From positions 1 to 64,000 of the forward strand of contig NZ_AJXU01000054.1 of the NCBI RefSeq assembly GCF_000264315.1: 64,000 bases of DNA, read 5' to 3'. The stretch's first letter is position 1, and each line of letters begins with the position of its first letter. Of this stretch, positions 56,960 to 64,000 are shown in pieces. The notes beneath the pieces were generated by a model. The model ran no database searches. It saw only the letters and a list, made by a program, of their open reading frames with translations, and had not been told where the DNA came from. Made by a program: the position numbers and the translations under genes. The DNA comes from Rhodanobacter fulvus Jip2 (GTDB lineage: Bacteria; Pseudomonadota; Gammaproteobacteria; Xanthomonadales; Rhodanobacteraceae).

Positions 56960-58537
56960 ATGAACATGCCGACTTTCCGCCGTTCCATCGCCGCCTGCAG
57001 CCTGGTCATGCTTCTGGCCTGCCTGGCGCCCGTCGTCTACGCCGCGCAGGGGGTACGACACATCGACATCGATGTGCAGGGGAAGACCTCGCCGCTGGAT
57101 CGCTTCTTCAACTTCTCCATCGGCTCCGATTACCCCGGCACGCTGATGCGCGACGACAGCCTCGCGCAGCTGCAAACGGCAAGGATGGAACTGGGCTTTC
57201 GCTACATCCGTTTCCACGCCATCTTCCACGACGTGCTCGGCACCTACCGCGAGGTCGACGGCAAGCCGGTCTACGACTGGACCGGCATCGACCGGCTCTA
57301 CGACCGGCTGCTCGCGATGGGCATCCGCCCGTTCGTGGAGCTGGGCTTTACGCCGGAGGCGATGCGGACCTCGGATCAGCACATTTTCTACTGGAAGGGC
57401 AACACTTCCCATCCGGTGCTTTCGAAGTGGAGCGCGCTGGTGACCGCGTTCGTGCGTCACCTGGAGCAGCGCTACGGCCAGCAGGAAATCCGGCGCTGGT
57501 ATTTCGAGGTCTGGAACGAGCCAAACCTGAGCGGCTTCTGGGAAGACGCCGATCAAAAGGCCTACTTCGACCTGTTCGACGCCACCGTGCGCCACATCAA
57601 GCAGGTCGATCCGCAATTGAAAGTGGGCGGCCCGGCCACGGCGGGCGCGGCCTGGGTGCCCGAGTTGATCGAGCACGCCACGCAGGTCGGCGTGCCGATC
57701 GACTTCATCTCCACGCACACCTATGGCGTCGACGGCGGCTTCCTCGACGAGCACGGCCAGAGCGACACCAAACTCTCGCCGTCACCGGATGCGATCGTCG
57801 GCGACGTGCGCCGCGTGCGCCAGCAGATCGAGCAATCCTCCATGCCCGGCCTGCCGCTGTACTTCACCGAGTGGAGCAGCAGCTATACGCCGCGCGATCC
57901 CGTGCATGATTCGTACGTCAGCGCCGCCTACATCCTCGGCAAGCTCAAGGCGTCGGAAGGTTTGGCGCAGGGCATGAGTTACTGGACCTTCAGCGACCTG
58001 TTCGAGGAGCCCGGCCCGCCCACGGCACCGTTCCAGGGTGGCTTCGGCCTGATGAATCCGCAGGGCATCCGCAAGCCGGCCTGGTTCGCCTACAAGTATC
58101 TGAACCGGCTCGGCGCAAGCCAGCTGAAAACCGCCGACGCGCAGAGTTACGTGACGTGGGACGACGGCGTGCTCAAGGCGCTGGTCTGGGATTTCGTGCA
58201 GCCAAGGCAGGACAAGAGCAACCGTCCGTTCTACACGAAGGTGTTTCCGTCCCGGCAGGATGGCTCCGTCACGCTCGACCTGAAACATCTGCCGCCGGGC
58301 ACCTACCAAGCCGCGGTTTACCGCACGGGCTACGACGCCAACGACGCGTACACCGCCTACCTGCGCATGGGTTCCCCGGCGTCACTGACGCCGGACCAGT
58401 TGCGGCAATTGCAGGCGGCAACCACCGACCGGCCCGGGATTCTCGCGGTGACGGTCGGCGTCGACGGAAAGGCAAGCGTGCCTCTTCCGATGCGAACCAA
58501 TGATGTCGTGCTGGTGGAGATCCGGCCGAGCCCCTGA
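56960..58537 (+). CDS. Glycoside hydrolase family 39 (beta-xylosidase-like), exported
   Basis: 525 residues from ATG 56960. A signal peptide spans about residues 1-28 (SLVMLLACLAPVVYA). The (beta/alpha)8 domain has the acid/base Glu187 in FEVWNEPNLSGFW and the nucleophile Glu304 in LYFTEWSSSY, as in GH39 xylosidases. A C-terminal beta domain (about 420-525) follows. It likely releases xylose or a related sugar in the periplasm or outside. No other carbohydrate genes are nearby, and it is flanked by two tRNA genes. Confidence 0.9.
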   Translation: MNMPTFRRSIAACSLVMLLACLAPVVYAAQGVRHIDIDVQGKTSPLDRFFNFSIGSDYPGTLMRDDSLAQLQTARMELGFRYIRFHAIFHDVLGTYREVDGKPVYDWTGIDRLYDRLLAMGIRPFVELGFTPEAMRTSDQHIFYWKGNTSHPVLSKWSALVTAFVRHLEQRYGQQEIRRWYFEVWNEPNLSGFWEDADQKAYFDLFDATVRHIKQVDPQLKVGGPATAGAAWVPELIEHATQVGVPIDFISTHTYGVDGGFLDEHGQSDTKLSPSPDAIVGDVRRVRQQIEQSSMPGLPLYFTEWSSSYTPRDPVHDSYVSAAYILGKLKASEGLAQGMSYWTFSDLFEEPGPPTAPFQGGFGLMNPQGIRKPAWFAYKYLNRLGASQLKTADAQSYVTWDDGVLKALVWDFVQPRQDKSNRPFYTKVFPSRQDGSVTLDLKHLPPGTYQAAVYRTGYDANDAYTAYLRMGSPASLTPDQLRQLQAATTDRPGILAVTVGVDGKASVPLPMRTNDVVLVEIRPSP

Positions 58538-58585
58538 GCGCGAGGCCGGGTCTGGCCGGCTTCACCCCGGCGGCGAGACTCGCCG

Positions 58586-58625
58586 ACACAAGAAAGCCCC
58601 GGAAAACTCGCGCTTTCCGGGGCTT
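58586..58625 (-). terminator. Intrinsic terminator after tRNA-Thr (minus strand)
   Basis: A 12-bp stem (58594-58605 / 58614-58625) with an 8-nt loop; read on the minus strand it is followed by TTTCTTGTG. It may also serve the convergent GH39 gene. Confidence 0.75.
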
Positions 58626-58642
58626 CGGGTCTTGCAGAAAAC

Positions 58643-58718
58643 TGGTGCCGGAAAGAGGAGTCGAACCTCCGACCTACGCATTACGAATGCGCCGCTCTAC
58701 CAACTGAGCTATTCCGGC
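58643..58718 (-). tRNA. tRNA-Thr (anticodon CGT)
   Basis: The reverse strand reads GCCGGAA…TTCCGGC-A-CCA with a D-arm GCTC…GAGC, anticodon stem GCATT/AATGC around CGT, and T-loop TTCGACT. CCA is encoded. The anticodon lies at 58683-58685 on the plus strand. Confidence 0.97.
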
Positions 58719-58997
58719 AGTGAGCCGCGAATTTTACGGGGCGGGAGGTGGTTGGCGCAAGCTGTGTGGCGGATGGGCATCCCGCAGGGCGCGCCCCGCA
58801 AGCGCCGGCCAGCAAGTTTTCCCCCGCCACATCCTTGCTGCCAGGCATTCCCGTATCCACGCGCACCGGACCACGGTCACGTTTTCACACGGCCCGGACA
58901 CCGCTCATCGGGCCGTTGCTACCGCTTGTCGGGAGATGGCTGGCCGACGGCCGTGGAATGGCTACATTGCACGAAGGGGTATCAGGGAGAATTTTCC

Positions 58998-59525
58998 ATG
59001 CAAGTCTTGTCGCGTCAGCGAGGCGTCTCGCTGATCGAGGTGCTGGTCGCCATCGTTATCTTCAGCGTTGGCGTATTGGGCTTGGCGTTGATGCAGGTCA
59101 AGGGCGCGCAATTTACCAAAGAGGCTGGCTCGCGCAGCAACATCATCGTGCAGGTAAGAAGCCTGATCGACGCGATGCGCGCGAACCCGGCAGCTGCAAC
59201 GATGCCGATAAAGGCCGCGAACCCCGCCTCTCCGAGTTCAAGCGATTGTCCTTATTGTTACGCGGGGACAGAAGAACTGGTGAGTACCTGCACAACCGAT
59301 TGCGACCTGGATGGCGCGGCAAAGCGCGATCTTATCGATTGGGTCAAGCGGGTGAAGAGCGCTGCGCCCTCTGCTGTCGGAACGAATGCCCCGGTCGCCA
59401 CCGTGTCATGGGATACCAGCCTGGGCATGTATGTCATAACTGCGAATTGGTCCGGCGGTGCGATGGACGGAAAGCAAGCGAAGGTCAGCGACAATCTTTC
59501 CTACACATTGAACTATCTGCCATGA
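58998..59525 (+). CDS. pilV: Type IV pilus minor pilin PilV
   Basis: 175 residues from ATG 58998 with AGGGA upstream. A class III prepilin leader ends at Gly9, followed by V-S-L-I-E with the conserved Glu at +5 and a hydrophobic helix (VLVAIVIFSVGVLGLALMQ). The QVKGAQFTKEAGSRS region and TANWSG near the C-terminus fit PilV. The middle has four cysteines in CPYC and CTTDC. Minor pilins prime pilus assembly and carry PilY1 to the tip. pilW overlaps its stop. Confidence 0.93.
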   Translation: MQVLSRQRGVSLIEVLVAIVIFSVGVLGLALMQVKGAQFTKEAGSRSNIIVQVRSLIDAMRANPAAATMPIKAANPASPSSSDCPYCYAGTEELVSTCTTDCDLDGAAKRDLIDWVKRVKSAAPSAVGTNAPVATVSWDTSLGMYVITANWSGGAMDGKQAKVSDNLSYTLNYLP

Positions 59526-60640
59526 GCGCACATGCACGGCACGTTTCGCGCAGTAGGCAGATAGGTGTATCGCTTATCGAATTGATGGTGGCAATGTTGC
59601 TTGGCGCGATTGTCGTCGCAGGGTTGATACAGATTTTGACGGCGAATCGGAAGGCTTACCAATTGCAGGAAAGCAACAATTTCCAACAGCAGAACCTTCG
59701 GTTTGCGACTGATCGCATCGATTGGTCAATCCGTATGGCCGATTTCTGGGGCGGCCTGAGGGCCGCCGACGTCACCGGCCTGCTCGGGGACGGCGGCGGC
59801 GCTACGGGATGCGATGACACTTGGCTTGTCGCCGGCAAGCCAGGTAGCGGTGCAGGTGGTTTGTACGGCTACGACGGTGCGGCGGTATTCCCTATAGCAA
59901 GTTGTGCGCTCGTGCCGAATAGCGACTATGTCCCGGGGACGGATGTTCTCGTTGTCCGCTATGCGGATACCGATCCATGCGCAGTACCTGATGGGAATAC
60001 GGCCGCTCTGTCTGCGACCACATTGAGCACGTGCCTGCCTTCGTCGTCGTATTTCCTGGCGGCCAGCGTCGGGCAGGGCGCTCAGTTGTTCAAACTCGCA
60101 GACAGCATCCCACTGACGGGCGATACGCAGCGATATGTCTATCCCTATCGCGTGGAGGCCTATTACCTACAGCCGTGCAGCGACCGCCCAGCTGCTGGTT
60201 GCAATGCAATGAGCGACGGAGGCACGCCGCGCCCGACGCTCATGCGACTTCGGCTTACCGAGAGCGGTCTGGTTCGCGAACCGTTGGTGGAAGGGATTGA
60301 GCAACTTCAGCTCGAGTACGGCGTTTCCACCGACGGTACTCATGTCAATCAGTTCAAGAACGCAACCAAGGTAACCGCTGCTGAGTGGCCGACAGTGCTT
60401 GCGGTGCGAGTGACTTTATTGGCTCGTAGCCCGGATCGTGACGTTTCCGTTTCTCACGCGGGTACGTTCAAGGTCAGCGAAAAATGCAGTTACACCATTT
60501 CCAACGCAGGAGCCGTCACGCTGGCCACGACGGACAGCGATTGCACTGGCTTCAGTCTCGGTGGCTTGGCGCGGCCGAACCAATTTTCGCGCAGCATGCA
60601 GCAGCAAATCGTACAAATTCGCAATCGTGTGAGGGGATGA
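59522..60640 (+). CDS. pilW: Type IV pilus minor pilin PilW
   Basis: 372 residues from ATG 59522 (ATGA overlap with pilV). The prepilin site is RQIG15|VSLIEL, with Glu at +5, and the hydrophobic segment MVAMLLGAIVVAGLIQIL. The long cysteine-containing C-terminal region with LMRLRLTESGLVREPLVEGIEQLQLEYG is characteristic of PilW. It ends in an ATGA overlap with pilX. Confidence 0.92.
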   Translation: MSAHARHVSRSRQIGVSLIELMVAMLLGAIVVAGLIQILTANRKAYQLQESNNFQQQNLRFATDRIDWSIRMADFWGGLRAADVTGLLGDGGGATGCDDTWLVAGKPGSGAGGLYGYDGAAVFPIASCALVPNSDYVPGTDVLVVRYADTDPCAVPDGNTAALSATTLSTCLPSSSYFLAASVGQGAQLFKLADSIPLTGDTQRYVYPYRVEAYYLQPCSDRPAAGCNAMSDGGTPRPTLMRLRLTESGLVREPLVEGIEQLQLEYGVSTDGTHVNQFKNATKVTAAEWPTVLAVRVTLLARSPDRDVSVSHAGTFKVSEKCSYTISNAGAVTLATTDSDCTGFSLGGLARPNQFSRSMQQQIVQIRNRVRG

Positions 60641-61365
60641 ACGCCATGCATAGGGCCACCCGAGCAGGTGTCAGGCATCCATCCGCCACGCGACAGCAGG
60701 GCGTCGCATTGTTTGTTGGTCTGGTATTTCTGGTCATTCTCTCGCTCGTGGCTGTCGTTGCCATGCGGGGAACGCTGCTGGAAATGCGCATGGTCAACAA
60801 CGTTGCCGCGCACGAGCGTGCTTTCGAAGTTTCAGAGTCGATGAGGGCGGTGCCCACCGCGCTGTTCGAAGACAACACCTTCAACCGGGGTTGGCCAACG
60901 ACAACCATGGGTGGGAGTGTTCCCGATACGCAGTTCGGTACGTTTCCGGTCTGCAAATCCGATGGTGACAAGGTCGGCAAAAACGGTATCAGTTGCGACG
61001 TCTTGGGCAATGTTGACGTTCGTGACGCCACTACCGGGGGCTTGCTGAATTTGTATGAAGCGCAGTACTTCACCGGTGAGAAGGCCTACGACCCCTCGAC
61101 CTGGATGAAAAGCGATCCCGATGTCACCGTCGCGGTTTGCAATGATTCCGGGTGTTCGAGTGGTGGCAGCGCGCGCCTGTGGATCCGCCCGGATGGAAGC
61201 ATTCTGGAGGCGGGTTCAGGTGCGGCACAGGCGGCCGGCTATCGGGGCCTGGGCAACGGTGCAGCCAACGGCAGTGCCTCCAAATATTTTGAAATACTCA
61301 GCGAGGGCACCGCCAATTCGGCGAGGGCGCTCACGCTTTCCCAGTATCGTCAGAGCATTAACTGA
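60637..61365 (+). CDS. pilX: Type IV pilus minor pilin PilX
   Basis: 242 residues from ATG 60637. The leader ends RQQG22|VALFVGLVFLVIL. As expected for PilX, the +5 position is not glutamate. The helix continues MRGTLLEMRMVNNVAAHERAFE, a PilX signature. PilX interacts with PilY1 at the pilus tip. 35 nt separate it from pilY1. Confidence 0.9.
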   Translation: MNAMHRATRAGVRHPSATRQQGVALFVGLVFLVILSLVAVVAMRGTLLEMRMVNNVAAHERAFEVSESMRAVPTALFEDNTFNRGWPTTTMGGSVPDTQFGTFPVCKSDGDKVGKNGISCDVLGNVDVRDATTGGLLNLYEAQYFTGEKAYDPSTWMKSDPDVTVAVCNDSGCSSGGSARLWIRPDGSILEAGSGAAQAAGYRGLGNGAANGSASKYFEILSEGTANSARALTLSQYRQSIN

Positions 61366-61400
61366 CGTCGTGACTCAAGAAATTGACGGGATGGTTGGTC

Positions 61401-64000
61401 ATGAACAAAATTGCCGGTCGCGCTAATTTGGGAACAGAGATGTCATGCCGAGGGCTGCTTATTGGCTTTCTCATAGTGTGCCTCGCTGCGCCGATGGTTG
61501 TGGCTCAGCCGCTACCATCCCCGATGGCTGCTATCGACGTTGGGTTCGGCCCCGCACCCGCGGCGACGACCTCGGACGCGGATGGGAATCCTGCGCCATC
61601 GACCTCAACCGCCGTACCGGCGCCGGCCGCTTCGGCCATTGGCGCTGCCATTGGATTGAACCGAAAAGGCGATGTTGCGGTGGCGGCAAATTTCACCGCA
61701 CTACCCGTCATCAATTCAAGCTCGGCAGCGCCGCTGGTGATGCTGGTGATGTCGCGTGACGAGCAATTGTTCATCAAGGCCTATTCCGATTACACCGACC
61801 TGGACAACGATGGGGTTGTTGACACAACGTACAACGATGCGTTCGATTATTCGGGGTATTTTGATTCCTCGCTTTGCTATACCTACGCCAATACGCAGTT
61901 CAAAGCATCGGCGGCAGCCTCGGGCGGCAACGCGGATGGCCAGAAAAAGCACCAGTGCAGCGGAAATTGGAGCGGTAACTTCCTGAATTGGGTGTCCATG
62001 AGCCGGCTCGATGTCGTGCGGCTCGTCCTCGACGGTGGACTGCGTTCGACCGATAATCCCAACAGGACCGTGTTGAAGCGCGCACCGATTCCTAATGACC
62101 TCCACGCTTGGGCAAAGGTCTACACAGGTACGGACGTGAACAAGTTCACGCCGTTCATTCAGGACACTTCGAATCTCGGGATATCGTTCTGCAACGCCAC
62201 ACTCTCCGCTGACGGTGACCCGCAAATGCGCGTGGCGCGAGGAAATTGGTCGGAGTGGGCGTCGACCGCGTCGCGTCAATGTGACTGGAAGGAAACAATC
62301 GGCACGCCGGATGCGAATAATAGCTACAACGACGACGCATCGAAGAATGATGGGCTTGGTGACAAGGAATATATCGTTCAGGTCGAAGTCTGCGACCCGT
62401 CGACGAACGGCATTCGCGAGAGCTTCTGTCAGCTCTATAGCAACGGTAGCTCCCGCAGCTATAAGCCCGTCGGACTATTGCAGCGATATGGCGAAAACGG
62501 CCAAATGCGCTTTGGCCTTCTGACAGGTAGTTTTTCTGCACCGCGAAGCGGTGGCGTGTTACGTCGGAATATAGGCAAGTTAGCGGGGAACGGTAACGAT
62601 CCGGCGACGTGCGTGGCGGGCGACGAAATAAAGCTGAGCGACGGAACGTTCTGCAATCAGGATGATGGCAAGGAAGGAATCATCAATACCTTGCATCGGC
62701 TGAAGCTGACGAATTGGAACTTCAACAACAATTGGAATGATTGCAACACTTACGGAATCCTGAATCGAAACGAGACAACGAACGGCACAAATAATCGCCT
62801 CGATGATCCGGGCAGCTCTGGCACCAACGCGCAAGCGTGCAGCGCCTGGGGCAATCCGCTTTCGGAAATGTATGCCGAGGCCCTTCGCTACATCGCTGCA
62901 GATGGTGCCAAGACGGCCAAGTTTATCAAGGCAGGTGATCTTGCCGGCCTGCCATCGCCTGCTTGGAAAGATCCGTACGCTGCTTCCGAAAATCCCTATT
63001 GTGCCTCCTGCAGCGTCATTGTCTTGTCTACCGGCCTGAACTCTTTCGACAGTGACGAGCTCCCGCCGTGGACCAAGGCAGGTATCGGCATGAACGCGGC
63101 CTCAGCCACGCAGGCCATCGGTGCCGATGAAGGCATCAATGGAAACAATTATTTGACCGGACGTGTAGTGGCGACTCAGACCGATCTGGCTGTTGGCAAG
63201 CCTGTCAATACGTACGAAGACCTTTGCAGTTCGAAGCTGGTGAGTGACCTGAGTTTGGCTCGAGGTATCTGTCCGGATATCCCTAGCATGGAAGGCAGCT
63301 TCCTAATCGCCGGGCTGGCGTTCGACGCGTGGACAAAAGATCTGCGGCCGGACCTGGGTTCTGTGCAGGGCAGTACGCGACCCGCTGGCTACAAAAATAC
63401 CGTGCAGACCTACGCCGTGGCTCTGGCGGAAAATCTTCCAAAGTTCCAACTGCCAATCGGGTCCAAATCCATAACGCTCGCGCCTTTGTGCCAAGCCAAC
63501 AACACCGGCGGAGCATCCATCACGGATTCGGGCTGGCGCAGTTGCTATCTCGGCGCGGTGGGCGTGGGCACCAAGACGTCACGAGTCGACACAAGCTACA
63601 TCTATGGCCGGCCGCTGCTTGCAGACGCGCGCGCGGGTAGTTATTCGCTCGTGTGGGAGGATTCGCTATGGGGCAATGATCACGACAACGACGTTGTTTC
63701 GATGCTGACGTACTGCGTTGGAGACACCTGCGCCCGATCTACGAATTTGCCTCAGAAGTTGCCCGCAGCAACGGTTTGTTTCTACAAGAACACCAATTAC
63801 GGCGGAGGCAGCTGGTGTCCGAGCACAGATACCACACCTCATAATTTCCCGGTGGGCGATGGCTTCCGGGACGTGATCTCCTCTGTTAAGGTGCCTGCGG
63901 GCTACAAGTTGACCCTCTACACAGGGGAAAACCTGTCAGGTACCAGCGCCTCGTTCACTGCAGACACGGCGAACGTGGGCAGCGCTCTGAATGACAAGGC
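61401..64000 (+). CDS. pilY1: Pilus tip-associated protein PilY1, 5' part, with inserted beta/gamma-crystallin-like segment (partial)
   Basis: 866 codons are visible and the frame is open at the window end. A signal peptide lies at about residues 14-35 (starting MSCRGLLIGFLIVCLAAP; ATG 61440 is an alternative start). Blocks such as GNFLNWVSMSRLDVVRLVLDGG and VWEDSLWGNDHDNDVV fit xanthomonad PilY1, the calcium-dependent tip adhesin that controls retraction. A Ca-loop-like D133-L-D-N-D-G-V-V-D141 is seen. From about residue 792 the sequence (VCFYKNTNYGGGSWCPS…GYKLTLYTGENLSGTS…) looks like a Greek-key beta/gamma-crystallin module. The C-terminal propeller lies outside the window. Confidence 0.9.
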   Translation, partial: MNKIAGRANLGTEMSCRGLLIGFLIVCLAAPMVVAQPLPSPMAAIDVGFGPAPAATTSDADGNPAPSTSTAVPAPAASAIGAAIGLNRKGDVAVAANFTALPVINSSSAAPLVMLVMSRDEQLFIKAYSDYTDLDNDGVVDTTYNDAFDYSGYFDSSLCYTYANTQFKASAAASGGNADGQKKHQCSGNWSGNFLNWVSMSRLDVVRLVLDGGLRSTDNPNRTVLKRAPIPNDLHAWAKVYTGTDVNKFTPFIQDTSNLGISFCNATLSADGDPQMRVARGNWSEWASTASRQCDWKETIGTPDANNSYNDDASKNDGLGDKEYIVQVEVCDPSTNGIRESFCQLYSNGSSRSYKPVGLLQRYGENGQMRFGLLTGSFSAPRSGGVLRRNIGKLAGNGNDPATCVAGDEIKLSDGTFCNQDDGKEGIINTLHRLKLTNWNFNNNWNDCNTYGILNRNETTNGTNNRLDDPGSSGTNAQACSAWGNPLSEMYAEALRYIAADGAKTAKFIKAGDLAGLPSPAWKDPYAASENPYCASCSVIVLSTGLNSFDSDELPPWTKAGIGMNAASATQAIGADEGINGNNYLTGRVVATQTDLAVGKPVNTYEDLCSSKLVSDLSLARGICPDIPSMEGSFLIAGLAFDAWTKDLRPDLGSVQGSTRPAGYKNTVQTYAVALAENLPKFQLPIGSKSITLAPLCQANNTGGASITDSGWRSCYLGAVGVGTKTSRVDTSYIYGRPLLADARAGSYSLVWEDSLWGNDHDNDVVSMLTYCVGDTCARSTNLPQKLPAATVCFYKNTNYGGGSWCPSTDTTPHNFPVGDGFRDVISSVKVPAGYKLTLYTGENLSGTSASFTADTANVGSALNDK
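63774..64000 (+). other. Beta/gamma-crystallin-like module within pilY1 (cut by window end)
   Basis: Two Greek-key-like halves are seen: F-Y-K-N-x-N-Y-G-G-x-S-W, then a DVISSVKVPAGYKLTLY strand pair and a second N-L-S-G-T-S-A-S-F half ending V-G-x-x-L-N-D-K-A. The Ca motif of these modules is (N/D)(N/D)xx(S/T)S. The first copy reads R-D-V-I-S-S; the second reads N-D-K-A and its last residues fall outside the window. Confidence 0.65.

Noticed and set aside
56701-58718. Integrated island with attL/attR at the tRNA genes
   Set aside because: I searched by eye for a repeated tRNA 3' end and for an integrase and found neither.

Overview
The window is high-GC gammaproteobacterial chromosome. I judge it to be from the Xanthomonadales, most likely the Rhodanobacteraceae (Rhodanobacter/Dyella/Frateuria type). 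This rests on gene content and order: a class II DAHP synthase beside dsbB, an Oar-like TonB-dependent receptor, a rng-yhdP-tldD block, pilB-pilC-pilD-coaE, petABC-sspA-sspB, and a palindromic repeat built from 'gaatcccgaat' units of the kind seen in this order. The genus call is inference.

Layout. (1) 1-14330 is the S10, spc and alpha ribosomal protein clusters, running from the last codons of tuf through rpsJ to rplQ, with secY and rpoA. Gene order is canonical, but rpmJ is absent after secY. Four junctions that are normally tight (rpsN-rpsH, rplF-rplR, rplR-rpsE, rpoA-rplQ) carry spacers of 115-217 nt with hairpins, a predicted promoter or a repeat. (2) 14506-18584 holds dsbB, a class II DAHP synthase and two overlapping c-type cytochrome genes (diheme, then membrane-anchored triheme). 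(3) 18608-28786 holds a Mug-type DNA glycosylase and a PP-loop ATPase (minus strand), an MscS channel, then rng-yhdP-tldD, convergent with coaE. (4) 28178-34553 (minus strand) holds coaE, the type IV pilus genes pilD, pilC and pilB, and miaB. (5) 34763-41341 holds a lytic transglycosylase, a DegS/AlgW-like protease, the cytochrome bc1 genes petABC, then sspA and sspB. (6) 41369-51594 is housekeeping: a DUF3301 protein, nadC, a DUF1631 protein, a Trm112-like protein, purEK, sodB, grxD, a short-chain dehydrogenase, a MarC protein and a two-domain ornithine-lipid synthase-like protein. (7) 51840-58718 holds the TonB-dependent receptor, ppnN, tRNA-Asn, a GH39 glycosidase and tRNA-Thr. (8) 58998-64000 is the minor pilin operon pilV-pilW-pilX-pilY1. 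It looks more A/T-rich than the rest, and pilY1 runs off the window.

How parts connect. The pilus core (ATPase PilB, platform PilC, prepilin peptidase PilD) and the tip-associated minor pilins with PilY1 sit in two separate loci; PilD would process PilV, PilW and PilX. petABC is a complete bc1 complex, and the two c-type cytochromes at 16522-18584 could feed or drain the same respiratory chain, although no dehydrogenase is encoded beside them. SspA and SspB follow the bc1 genes.

The most interesting signals are a beta/gamma-crystallin-like Greek-key segment embedded in PilY1 right at the window end, and the structured, promoter-bearing spacers inside the spc operon.
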